A stretch of DNA of 64,000 bases from Cotesia glomerata (lineage: Eukaryota > Arthropoda > Insecta > Hymenoptera > Braconidae): positions 16,803,101 through 16,867,100 of the forward strand of contig NC_058159.1 in NCBI RefSeq assembly GCF_020080835.1. Reading direction: 5' to 3'. The notes beneath the pieces are model-generated. The model was not told the origin of the DNA. It did not search any database and saw only the letters and a program-made list of their open reading frames with translations. A program made the position numbers and the translations under genes. Below are positions 44,861-54,745 of the stretch, one piece after another; position 1 is the first letter of the stretch; each line of letters opens with the position of its first letter.

Positions 44861-45640
44861 AAATGGAAGTAGATTTTTCAAATAAAAAAAAAATGATTTT
44901 TAATAAAATAATATAATAACACTGATAATGTATAACTTAATTTATGAATTAAAAACAAAATTTAATAACAAATTTAAAACTAATTAGAACAAATTTTGGA
45001 AAGAAAATTATCTTGTGAAGAAAAAGTTTCTCAAATATTTACCAAAGAATTGCACAGATTATAAGATTTGAATTATAAATGTCCAAATTTTAAGTAACTA
45101 CTTAGGAACAACAGTTTCCAAGTTAATCAGAATTTTGCAACCGGATAAAATTTTAGTTGAAGAAAACAATGGTTAGAACTAATTTGTGACATATTTACTG
45201 ACAACCTACCCGAAACTATTACACGAAAGACTGATCAATATAATAATTGAATTTACATCATGATTATGCTATGATGTAGACAATAATTCTAAAACGGCTG
45301 TAACAATAAAACTGTTTCATTAAACGAACTCTAAAAGGAGTAATATTAAGGCTACTACTTCTACCACTTCTGAGTAGTTAAAACTAAAGCTTATTAAAAG
45401 AGCTTTACGATGCATTTCACTGAATTTCAATATCTTGTCTAGTTCAGTAATTATACCAAGTTGAAGTAGTAAAAACATCAATTTTTACGATTTTTAAAAT
45501 TTCAAAATCCTGTCATTTCCAAATTACTCGCCCAATTAAGCTCATCTTCGAACTTAACCTTGGTCTTGATCGATAGATAAAGCATGCTGAGTTTGAGAAG
45601 AATCGGTCATTAATTGAAAACGCTATCGTGCTGACAAGCC
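44861..45640. other. Unassigned AT-rich sequence
   Basis: No coding sequence. GCCATTCGGCAGCCGAAA occurs at about 44848-44866 and again at 45911-45928 in the same orientation, so the interval may be an element with direct repeats of that block. Confidence 0.4.
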
Positions 45641-45665
45641 GCGTTATATCGTATATATATATATT

Positions 45666-45757
<92 letters not shown>
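45641..45757. repeat. (TA)n microsatellite
   Basis: Nearly pure TA with a few TTTATA breaks. Confidence 0.95.
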
Positions 45758-45758
<1 letters not shown>

Positions 45759-46640
45759 ATATGTAAATACATAGATACATAAACTTTTGAACTATATATA
45801 TTTTCTGACTCAGCTCGACAATCTAAGTCAGAAAATGGCTAAATTTTTTAAAAGTTGCGCCATGAGGACGGCTGCAATAGGTAGATTTTTATAAAATTTA
45901 CTAAAAAGTGCCATTCGGCAGCCGAAACTGAAGTATATTTCATTATGAATAAAAACGAGTGCAACACCAAATTTCATATTTGGCATAGCAGAATAGGACT
46001 TATATCAAAACTACACATATGTTATGGTACCCAAATTAAAGCTTATTTAAAGTGCTTTCAGATGCAATTTACAGAAATTCAATAAGTTATCCTATTCCAA
46101 AGTTATTCGAGTTAGAAAGTGAAGAAATATGAATTTTTATAATTTTGAAAATTTTAAAATCCTGCATTTAAATTGCAATTTTTTAAAATTTTTGAGCCAT
46201 TTTTAGTGGTTTCTCGCAATGTAATCTGATTTTGGAGGCATGACCAACTGAATAATGTTTTTTGCTTGCATCACTGCATTTTTTTGTCATTTTTAACAGT
46301 TTCTTGCAATTTACTCAAAATTTGAAGGCTGTACGGGCCAAAGTTGACTAAAAATTCGGATTCAGATTTAGCGCATAAAAATACATAATCCTAGGATGGT
46401 CTAGACAAATGTACAATCCACTTTCTTTTTTGTGTACCGGTGTTATTAATTAAATAACGTTTATAGTGTACGTACCCTTTTTCTCTCAAAAATCCCAAAA
46501 TTAAGTACAGAAGATCTTTTTGGTGTTGCGAAACATTAGTTTTGCTCTAAAAGAATAAAAATTTTACTGAAAAAAATGTCCACAGAGTAATTCAGAATTA
46601 GTTTCACTACCAAAAAATTTAGGTAGAGGAGGTGAGAAGT
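45758..46640. repeat. Diverged inverted-repeat right arm and flanking AT-rich sequence
   Basis: 46150-46450 is the inverted partner of 41447-41504/44102-44345. The remainder is unassigned. Confidence 0.55.
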
Positions 46641-47213
46641 TAGATCCTCATTATACACTGTTTAAAAAAATTGTAATTTTATTAATATTTTACTACACAA
46701 ATGTAGGATAAAATTCGAAATTCAGTTTACGAAACAAACATTTAATCTATTCATAGTAATATTACGATAACATCTTCAAAGTTCAATAAATATTCACTAA
46801 ATTGATTGATTTTTGTATAGATAAGCTTAAAAAATCGGTTTATCATATTATTAATAACAAATTCATGAGATTACACAGTAATATTACGTTGAAATCAAAA
46901 ACCTGACGAACTTTAATACCATCTCTATTTTGCAAACAAATTCAAGTCGTAATTAACTAAAATTGGATAAAAATAAGTAAAATTAGAAATTTGTATGATA
47001 ATTTAAAAAACATTCCAGGGTAAAAAGATTATATATAATTATAGATACTTATACATAATTATTTATAAAAAATGGCTGTATATAATTATATATAATTAAA
47101 TAGAATTAGATATAATTATATGGAACTACATAGAATTATTTTCATAGAAAAAAAAAAACCGGCAAGCGCGGGAACCGAATTTTGGACCTGACGCTTGAAA
47201 GACTAATTCTTTA
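46641..47213. other. AT-rich spacer
   Basis: Contains TATAATTATATATAATTA-like runs (47025-47140) and no coding sequence. Confidence 0.5.
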
Positions 47214-47700
47214 CTTTTTTTTTTTCTTAATAAAGTTTATTTGGTTTATTTTTTTTACATAACAATACGTTATGGCCACAAATGATACTTAAAAAACTAG
47301 CCTATAATCTATGATAATATAAAAGGTACTATTTATATTTAAATGTTTGTCTCCACGCGCGGAGCTGCTCACACTACAAGGGATCAGATCTGGAGAGACA
47401 TGTCCGGCCCCCACTCCTCGACCCTGGCGCCGGTGTTTTCCCTTCCCCCTCCATTGAGGCCAGGGGTTTTCCCATCCCCTCCAGTGGTTCAAGGGAATTC
47501 CCTGGGCCTAATGGAGGGGGGAAGGGAATTTCCTGGTGTATTGAGATGGGTCCTCGGAGGTCTTTAGTACGTCTAGGGTGGTTGTTTGTTTGGCGGCGTC
47601 TTAAGATGTATGCAGGTGTACCTTGGGGGGTAATAAACATTTTTGTAGGTCATAAAATGATATGAAAATTTTTGTGGGTAGGTACGGGAGGTCTAGGGTG
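47214..47700. repeat. GC-rich block with a 22-bp-arm hairpin, possibly the 3' end of a retroelement
   Basis: T run 47214-47225 followed by TTTATT words would be an A tail with AATAAA-type signals on the minus strand. 47440-47461 (CCCTTCCCCC...GAGGCC) pairs with 47505-47526 (GGCCTAATGG...GAAGGG). Base composition is far more GC-rich than the surroundings. Frames here show no known protein. Confidence 0.45.
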
Positions 47701-48019
47701 GTTAAACAAGAATGAAACATTTGATATTTCGTTTTTTTTTTCTTTTATTTATCAATCTTCCTTGCGTGGGTGGTTGTATTATAACAAAAAAAATGGCTCG
47801 GTCCCAATGTAGTAAATGTGTGAGTGCGAAAGAAATGTTAATTAGCCGAAAAAAAAAATAGAATCAGTAGAAATAACCTTCTAAAAATAATGTATAAAAG
47901 TACTATTAGTAGAATATGTATTATTAAAAATCGCGCAAATTATTCAAAAAATACTTGTCTTCAGTGTATAAACGGTGTTGAAACAGTTCGTTTCTAAATG
48001 GGAATTTTCAGCTGAATCC
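47701..48019. other. Spacer
   Basis: AT-rich, nothing recognised. Confidence 0.4.
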
Positions 48020-48409
48020 GAAGATGATATGAGTTACTTAGGATTGTAACATAGGATTGAAATACCAAGAGTATGTGTAACAGAAAATTTTACCGAAGAA
48101 AAATATAGCTGGGAAATCAAGTATCATCCACCATCACTGAGAAGTTTAGCATGTGTTGCGATCCTCTCGAATACTGACAAGTTATCCACAAGCATTGATT
48201 TAGGGTACCTTGGTAGTATAATGGCATTTAGTTCTACTACTAAAGTATTGGCTATGTCACGTGAATTTGATCCATCATTCGTCACTGTACGAACATTATA
48301 TGAGCTTTTATTATGGCAAATACCTTGTTATTTGAAAAACTACGATTATTTTCCTTTTTACCCTGCCACACTTCATTACCGTGGTAGTGCGATAAGCGCT
48401 ATACAATAA
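48020..48409 (+). CDS. Open frame of unknown function, probably a gene fragment
   Basis: An open frame from just after a TAA at 48048-48050 to TAA at 48407-48409 encodes about 118 residues, including RVCVTENFTEEKYSWEIKYH, PPSLRSLACVAIL, then a neutral C-terminus ending GSAISAIQ. The same frame upstream of the stop (48013-48047) reads ESEDDMSYLGL, so the stop may be a mutation or the region may be two exons. PPSLRSLACVAI faintly recalls a SOCS-box or ankyrin-protein C-terminus, but I cannot support a family. There is no start codon with good context near the beginning, and the next open gene starts 240 bp downstream. Possibly a decayed gene or a 3' exon. Confidence 0.35.
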
Positions 48410-48647
48410 AATCTTGGAGGGTGGTCGTAAAAGATGTTGATTGTAGTGCACCTGCAGGAAAAAGTTGTTAGATAGCCCTTTACACCCCTTACTAGAAAAA
48501 CTACTTTTCAGTTTTAAAAATAGTGGTAAAGTGGGAGTAAAAATTTTGTGAGTATCCGAGGAGCGGAAAAGGTCCTCAGTTGTGATTTTCTCGTAGTGAA
48601 GTAAAGTTGAGGTGCGAAGTGTTTAAAAAAAAAAAAAAAAAAAAAAA

Positions 48648-49705
48648 ATGAATACCTATTGGCATGGATACACTGAATGTGGTATGATGAAAGCCGTCCG
48701 TGAATTAGAAAAAAGAAAACCAGAACTTTTTGAACCGTTTGAGAAACGGCTGATTAATACAACAAATGAATTTATTCACGACATGCGGAGGAATTTCTCA
48801 GCCGAACTCAACATCGATGACGGCGATATTCGCGCTGAATACACTCATCAAGGTTAATGATAAAAAACTTTTAATAATGATAATTATTTATAATACTAAA
48901 AAAAATTAATTTTATTTTTTTTTTTTAATTACTTTTACAGGACAAAGTGGGCTCGCTGATTTTATTGATCAAGGAGTCGAACAGAAGTTTTTTAATATCG
49001 TGAAAAGCTTCTTTTTCCATCGAAAAGATAAATTTTTAACACAATACCATTATATTATCACTTATTGATTACATTTTTAAGCTTATCGGATTTGATTTCA
49101 GAATGTACGATTGACCAACAGGAAGAAAAAGGACAGGAGGAAGAAGGAGATTCACAAGCATACTTCTTCGATGAGGAGGATTCGTCACCTCTACCCCTCC
49201 ATAAAACAGGTATTTTATTTTCACAATACCATTATTATAATGTTATAAATTAATTATCAATATGTAATTAAATATAATTGATTTCATTTCAGAAAGTGCA
49301 AGTGCTCACGAGGAAGAGTGCTTTCAATCCACCTACGATGAGGAGGAGGAGGTGGATTTGTCATCTCTGATAAATTTAGAGAACTTCACCCCGTCACAAA
49401 ATTGGCTCATAACAGATGCTTTGAGAAAATGTGAAGAGAAAAAAATATTGCCAATCCATTTGCCTGAGGTGGAGATTCCGATCATAACAATTGATGAAGG
49501 TATCCCGCTAATTACTTTGACTGGAGAAGAAGATAAAAACCTCATCATCAAGGAAAAATCAGCTCTTTCGCAGAAGGTAGACAATACCTTAGAAGAGTAC
49601 TTTGTGGAACAAAAGCTCAAGAAGAGGAAGAACATCACAATATTAGATGATAATATAGTAAATAATAAATTTGTAATGTTTGGGAAAAAACCCAAAATTC
49701 AATAA
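48648..49705 (+). CDS. Small multi-exon gene of unknown function (acidic middle, lysine-rich end)
   Basis: Exon 1 48648-48852 starts MNTYWHGYTECGMMKAVREL and ends EYTHQ at a GTTAATG donor. Exon 2 starts at 48942 after TTTTACAG (GQSGLADFIDQGVEQK); its 3' border is unclear because the candidate donors do not match the next exon's phase. Exon 3 (49103-49209, ECTIDQQEEKGQEEEGDSQA...) has clean AG and GT borders. Exon 4 (49293-49705) begins ESASAHEEECFQSTYDEEEE, then LRKCEEKKILPIHLPEVEIP, and ends LKKRKNITILDDN...KKPKIQ and TAA. An AATAAA follows at 49785. The acidic stretch and basic tail suggest a nuclear protein, by inference only. I recognise no domain. Intact splice borders and open frames suggest a working or recent gene. 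Confidence 0.65.
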
Positions 49706-49710
49706 TAATA

Positions 49711-49741
<31 letters not shown>

Positions 49742-49784
49742 TATGTATTTCTTTTTAAATAAGATTCATCTAAGATAGAATCTC

Positions 49785-49790
49785 AATAAA
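49785..49790 (+). terminator. Polyadenylation signal AATAAA
   Basis: AATAAA 80 bp after the stop codon of the 48648-49705 gene, followed by an A-rich stretch; an (AAT)n run (49706-49743) lies between. Confidence 0.6.
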
Positions 49791-49945
49791 TATTACAATT
49801 AAAAAAAATGAAAATCAATGTTTCTTCATTTATTAGTAATAAGAACCTATTTTTTTTTCTAACTATAATTATAATATATATATTAAAAGGCTAGAAGGAA
49901 TAAGGGTTTTTTTCAATAATAATAATAATTTTTCATTAAAATATT

Positions 49946-50534
49946 TGTGGCGGTCATGTGACCGCTGACATTAAAATTATTTAAAAATTATTAAAAATTT
50001 AGTTAAAATTAAAATTATTTCGTTAGACATTTAGGCTACAGTTAAGATTTGAAATTGTAAAATGTAGTAAATTCAATAGAATAATTTAGTAGTAAACTTT
50101 CAGTGGTAATAGGATTAAGTTGTAAATATTTGTACATTTTAAGATCCGGAGCCTTTTCTCTCCGGCTTATGGGTTTTTCCCATGAGTTTTTTCCCAACAA
50201 CTTTCCTTAAACCTTTCCTGTTTATTACTCTTTTTTCTATGTGCAATAAACCCAAGCGATAGAGGAACCGAGGTCAGCATGGCCAGCTGTACTCTCGGGC
50301 CCGCTGACGTCACGAAGGCTTATTGCCCCTTTGCACTTTTCTCACACTTTTCTATTTCCCGAAGATTTCCTTTGTGTCCCTTCGCAAATCTTCGGGGCCT
50401 TCTACCCCACTACTACCCTTTAAACTTCGACTCTGATACCCAAAGTGCAGTAGTGGACACCATTATTCCGACCTAAATCCCCGTCCTGAGTGCACGTGGC
50501 TCCGGGTGATATATTTCTGTCGTGAATCGTTACA
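49946..50534 (+). mobile_element. Probable solo LTR (TGTGGCGG...GTTACA), about 590 bp
   Basis: Begins TGTGGCGGTCATGTGACCGC (an internal palindrome) and ends CGTGAATCGTTACA. ATATT before and ATATA after match at four of five. The interior has LTR-like hairpins CCGGAG...CTCCGG (50144-50163) and ATGGG...CCCAT, then AATAAA (50245). No coding sequence. Confidence 0.5.
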
Positions 50535-50687
50535 ATATACATAGTAAATTAACCTCATGTTTACTTATTAACAGAACCTATCACCGTACCCATTAAAAAT
50601 CCTAAATATTAATTATTTATTTTTTAAAGATAATATATAAGTTTACAAAAAAAAAAAAAAAATATTCTAAATCGCTAAATTACATCG
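50535..50687. other. AT-rich spacer with a 16-nt A run
   Basis: Junction between the LTR-like block and the truncated LINE; the A run (50647-50662) is on the + strand, so it is not the LINE's poly(A) tail. Confidence 0.5.
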
Positions 50688-53201
50688 CTAAACAACATGT
50701 TCATATTTTGGTACTTTATAGATAAATCTAACACATGAATTCAATTTACGCTGCATCTTTAATAATAATTTGTTTGACATATTCATATACGCTGCACAAC
50801 AATAATCAAAGAGAGGAATTATTAAAGTAGATACTAGCTTAACACGTAAACTTTCACTAAATATTTCATTGTTTATTTTTAGTTGTACTAGAATATTCAT
50901 AGCGCGATTGCACAAATTTGTTACTTGATTCTCCCATGAGAGAGTACTATCTATAGTCACCCCAAGGTATTTTACAGTGCTACTATAAGGAATAGCACAC
51001 CCCTCCACAAAGATTGTGTCGACTAGTCTGCACTCATCACTACTAATTTTTGCTCTACTTCCACAAATAATTGCTTTCGTCTTCAAAGGATTCATTTTTA
51101 GATGATTAGTTCTGCACCAATCTGCGATTTTTATTATTTCACCGTTAAGCTTATTCACACAAACACTGATTTGAGAAAGATGGCAAGAAAGGTATATCAG
51201 TAAGTCATCAGCATAGAATAAGTATTGACAATCTAAACGTTTAGCTAAATCTGTGATGTATAGTGAGAATAATAACAGACCAAGCACACTTCCCTGAGGT
51301 ACACCACTTACAATTTCTTCCCACGACGAGTTATCTTCGCTAGAGCGTACGGACTGCTTTCTGTTTGCTAAATAAGATCCAATCCAATCAATGGCTGAAT
51401 TCGACATATTCATAGATGACAATTTACATAATAATCTTTTGTGATTAACAGAATCAAAGGCCTTACTAAGGTCAAACGAGATCGCAATTAAAACCTTTGA
51501 CATATTCACCGCTTGTCTTATATCGTCACAGAACTTTACAATGGCAGTCTGCGTACCCAAACCTCCACGAAATGCTGTCTGATATTCATCGAAGTAATTA
51601 TTGTCATTGATATATTTAACAATTTGGTCATGAGCACACCGTTCCAAGGCTTTTGACAAGTTTGGCAAGAGCGATATAGGCCTATAATCTTCACAGTTTA
51701 CTGGATAAGCCTTTTTTGGAATAGGAATCACATGTGATAGCTTCCAATTCTCCGAAAAGACTCCTGTAGTTAATGACACGTTGAAGAGGTCTGTAATTGC
51801 TTGCTGAAAAAAAGGTAGCACACATTTATATGACTTGATAGAAAAGCCATCCGAGCCACATGAATTTGACGTCAATCTCATAATTGATTTTCTAACTGTT
51901 ACTGTGTTCAATTCTGTGAAAGTGAATTCATCGCCATTATTATCAACCAATAATATGTCTGACGTGCCAACATCTGAATAGATGACGTTACCCGACGCAC
52001 GTGCAAAGAATTCATTCAATTCATTCAAGTCAACTTTTATAATAGTTTGTGATTTCTTCTGTTTAACAATGCCTAATCTTCTTAGATCATTCCAAAGTTC
52101 CCTCGAGTTTTTTGCATTAATTAATTGATTGTCAAAGTATTTTTTCTTTGCTTCAGTAATACGTTTTTTAACAAATCGCCTGACGTTAGAGTACTCTTTA
52201 TAAGCATAATCCGTCCTTATGTAGATGCGATAAAGCTTATTTCTCTGACATTGGAGATTTCTAATATCATCAGTGAACCATGGAGCCGGTGGTCGACGCG
52301 GAACAACCAATTTTTCAGGCGCAATAGCATTTATAATACGTTCAAGGTGTGCATGTAATTAAGTGTTCATTTCATCAACTAAGCCCAGCTCCTTCAGAGC
52401 TTCATAATCAATATCTTCACACAATTCTCGCAGCTTATCATCATCAATAGCATTTCAATTTCTGAATGTAAAGCTGTTCAGCTGTTGTAATTCAACTTTG
52501 TAATTATAAGTTACAGAAATTAAGTCATGATCAGAAATAAATGGCTCTGAAGATTGTTCTGACGCCAACACCTTGGACAGATCATCCACAATGCAAACAT
52601 CAATCCAAGAATCCGAGTTTTGTAAGTGATGAGTAGGAGCATACTCAACAATATGCAAGTCTAAACAATCACAAAACTTCTGCAGTTGATCACCATAAAA
52701 ATTCTTTTTACTTAAGTCTGAATTTAAATCTCCAACAATAATAATGTTATTAAATGGCACCATTATGTTTTCCATCTCCTCCTCTAAATCATCTAAATGT
52801 CCTATGTTGGGTGGTTTATAGACCACACCAACTAGTATCTTTTGCTTTGATGAACTCAATATTTCAACGAATAAGTACTCCGGATGTTTGTCTTCTGAGT
52901 TTGCTGAAGATGCAACATATTTAGCTTTAATATTATTTCGTACATAAAGAGCTACCCCACCTCCACTACGAAGATGGCGATCATCGCGATAAAGAGTGTG
53001 ATGTGGGAGAGACACCATGTTATCAGGTATTAACCGATTCAACCACGTTTCCGAAACAGCAATTATGTCATAATTATGATCTCTAAAATATTCTTTAAAA
53101 ATTTCAAAATGACACTCATTCCTGAGCGATTGAGCGTTTACATGACAAACTTTTAAATTACTTAATCGAGTTGAAGGACTCTGCGATGAGACGATGGACA
53201 T
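50688..53201 (-). pseudogene. LINE ORF2 (endonuclease and reverse transcriptase)
   Basis: The endonuclease block 53201-52455 has LKVCHVNAQSLRNECHFEIF, IIAVSETWLN, VGVVYKPP, GDLNSDLSKKN and ISDHDLISVTY. Two stops follow (near 52454, TGA where W is usual, and near 52362). The RT block 52310-50688 has SCGSDGFSIKSYK, DYRPISLLPNLSKALER, ISFDLSKAFDSVNHKRLL, SGVPQGSVLG and LFYADDLLIY. The RT is of the CR1/Jockey group. It ends VPKYEHVV, at the point where these proteins normally continue for another 100 or more residues. VWNALPAEITKS-type C-termini found at 13620 and 13970 may belong to the same or a related family. Confidence 0.88.
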
Positions 53202-53228
53202 TGAAGATAGTGAGGGAGCAGTGATTTG

Positions 53229-54225
53229 TCATTGAATTAAATCCTGCAGTGGGCCTATTCCTACTGTAGGTCTCAACTTAACAGGAGGTTCATCATCTGC
53301 ATACCTGACATTTACTGAAGTATTCAAAATCCAAATGTTTTTAGAATGAATTGTCGGGTACTTTTTACGGACCTCGAGCCGGAGCTTATACAGAGATGAC
53401 GGATGCCTACGATGAAGATATATAGTTGCATCCGCATCCTGGACCTGAACGCCAGGCATCAAAGTACTAACTTTTACTTTGTTTTTTTTAATACTTTTAA
53501 TGCATTCATCAACATGCTTCAAGCTATTGAACTTGACGCAAACACTGCGATCGCTCCTGTTACTCTTTCTACCCAAACGTTCCGTGCTGTCAATCTCAAG
53601 CCTGCGTTAATTGTACAACGACGTCGGGAAGCTTTTCTCCATATAATTCAGGAAGACCAGTAATCGTTAACTCATCCGCAAGTGAACGTGATTCCATCTG
53701 CAGCATTCCAGCCTCCAAATCACCATCAGCAATATTTTTCGCAATAGCTCTAGCTTCTTCCAAAAGATTATTACCATTATCAGGTTGAGCTTCCTCAATT
53801 TTAGAAACCCTAGCCTCCAAATCCTTGACATTTTTCTGCAACATATCATAATTAGAAATCAGTTTGTCAACCTTGTCATTGACTGACTTCATAGTTTCAT
53901 CAAACTTGTCCAACTTTTTTCCGAACTTAGCCACGTTCTTATCTACTCCATCTATTTTGTTTAACTTCTCAGAAATTTCCTTTAATATCGGTGACGCATC
54001 AGTGACACAAGCCGGACAGCAATCCTTAACCTTAGCGGCCGCATGTGTCTTAGATGGTAAACAACATTGCACCTTCACACATGTGTTATGAAAGTAGTGT
54101 TTACAATAAGCAGTTGTTTGGACAGCTGATGCGGCGTCACTGATGATCTTTAGGCACAATCCACACGACATAGACATTGTCACAAGAATTGTGAGATGGC
54201 AGCACAATATATATACCAAACGCAA
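53229..54225 (-). pseudogene. LINE ORF1 (PHD-like finger, coiled coil, FP/RRM-like C-terminus)
   Basis: Starts at 54225 with MRLVYILCCHLTILVTMSMS, then a cysteine/histidine cluster (CGLC..., HYFHNTC..., CCPAC) resembling a PHD-type finger. Residues 80-145 are a coiled coil (KLNKIDGVDKNVAKFGKKLD, NVKDLEARVSKIEEA), followed by ITGLPELYGEKLPDVVV. A frameshift near 53600 joins it to the second block (53576-53229) with KHVDECIKSIKKNKVKVSTL, LYKLRLEVRKKYPTIHSKNI and a GIGPLQDLIQ end, the type of C-terminal domain shared with baculovirus FP-like proteins in many insect LINEs. It would bind element RNA and multimerise. The frameshift disables it. Confidence 0.8.
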
Positions 54226-54240
54226 GATGGCAGCACACTT

Positions 54241-54490
54241 AAATTTTCTAATAGGTTAGCCAAAATAAGACTAAACTAAATCAGAAATTGCAACTGTTTT
54301 ATCTGAATACAAAATCCGTTCAGTAAGAAATACAAGCGATTATCATTTCAAAAAGAAGCCAGTATTCAAAAATATAGTTTAAATAAATTGTCTATATCAG
54401 TAAACCACAATATCATTTACAAATAACACAACAAATGCACCAATGCAAAAACACTTCCGCACTATACAGCGCACACGATATATATATTCT
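54241..54490. other. Spacer between the LINE and the histone fragment
   Basis: AT-rich. CGATATATATATT at 54476-54488 resembles the sequence after the poly(A) at 54673 and may be a target duplication of the histone retrocopy. Confidence 0.4.
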
Positions 54491-54613
54491 GCTTCTTCTA
54501 AGGCTAAGAAGGCTACCAAGGCACCAACAGCTAAGCCAGAGTCTCCGAAGCCCAAGAAGAGCACTGCTAAAACCGCGAAAGCTCCCGCTAAGGAAGTCGC
54601 TGCTAAGAAATAA
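54491..54613 (+). pseudogene. Histone H1 C-terminal fragment, retrocopy with poly(A)
   Basis: Reads ASSKAKKATKAPTAKP, then ESPKPKKSTAKTAKAPAKEV, AAKK and TAA. This is the lysine/alanine/proline-rich tail of histone H1, which binds linker DNA. Only the last 40 codons are present; the globular domain is absent. A short 3' untranslated region is followed by a 19-nt A run (54651-54669). Sequences around both ends (CGATATATATAT / CGAGTATATATA) look like a target duplication. Together these suggest a 5'-truncated, LINE-mobilised copy of a polyadenylated H1 messenger. It should not make H1. Confidence 0.75.
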
Positions 54614-54675
54614 ATTGACTAACATCTTTTTAATTGATCCTCTGACATTTAAAAAAAAAAAAAAAAAAATTTCGA

Positions 54676-54676
<1 letters not shown>

Positions 54677-54745
<69 letters not shown>
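54677..54745. repeat. (TA)n microsatellite, left
   Basis: TA tract that continues at 56801-56898 on the other side of a solo LTR. Confidence 0.95.

Larger units (their letters stand above)
50688..54240 (-). mobile_element. CR1/Jockey-type LINE lacking its 3' end
   Basis: Minus-strand element with ORF1 (54225-53229) and ORF2 (53201-50688) in order, so the 5' end is present. ORF2 stops just after the RT (…CVRFIYKVPKYEHVV) and lacks the usual C-terminal segment, 3' untranslated region and tail. LINEs are usually 5'-truncated, so this is unusual and points to a later deletion or rearrangement at 50664-50690. Confidence 0.85.

Noticed and set aside
48020..48409. Ankyrin/SOCS-box protein C-terminus
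   Set aside because: Only a short PPSLRSLACVAI stretch resembles it, which is too little to name the family; kept as unknown.
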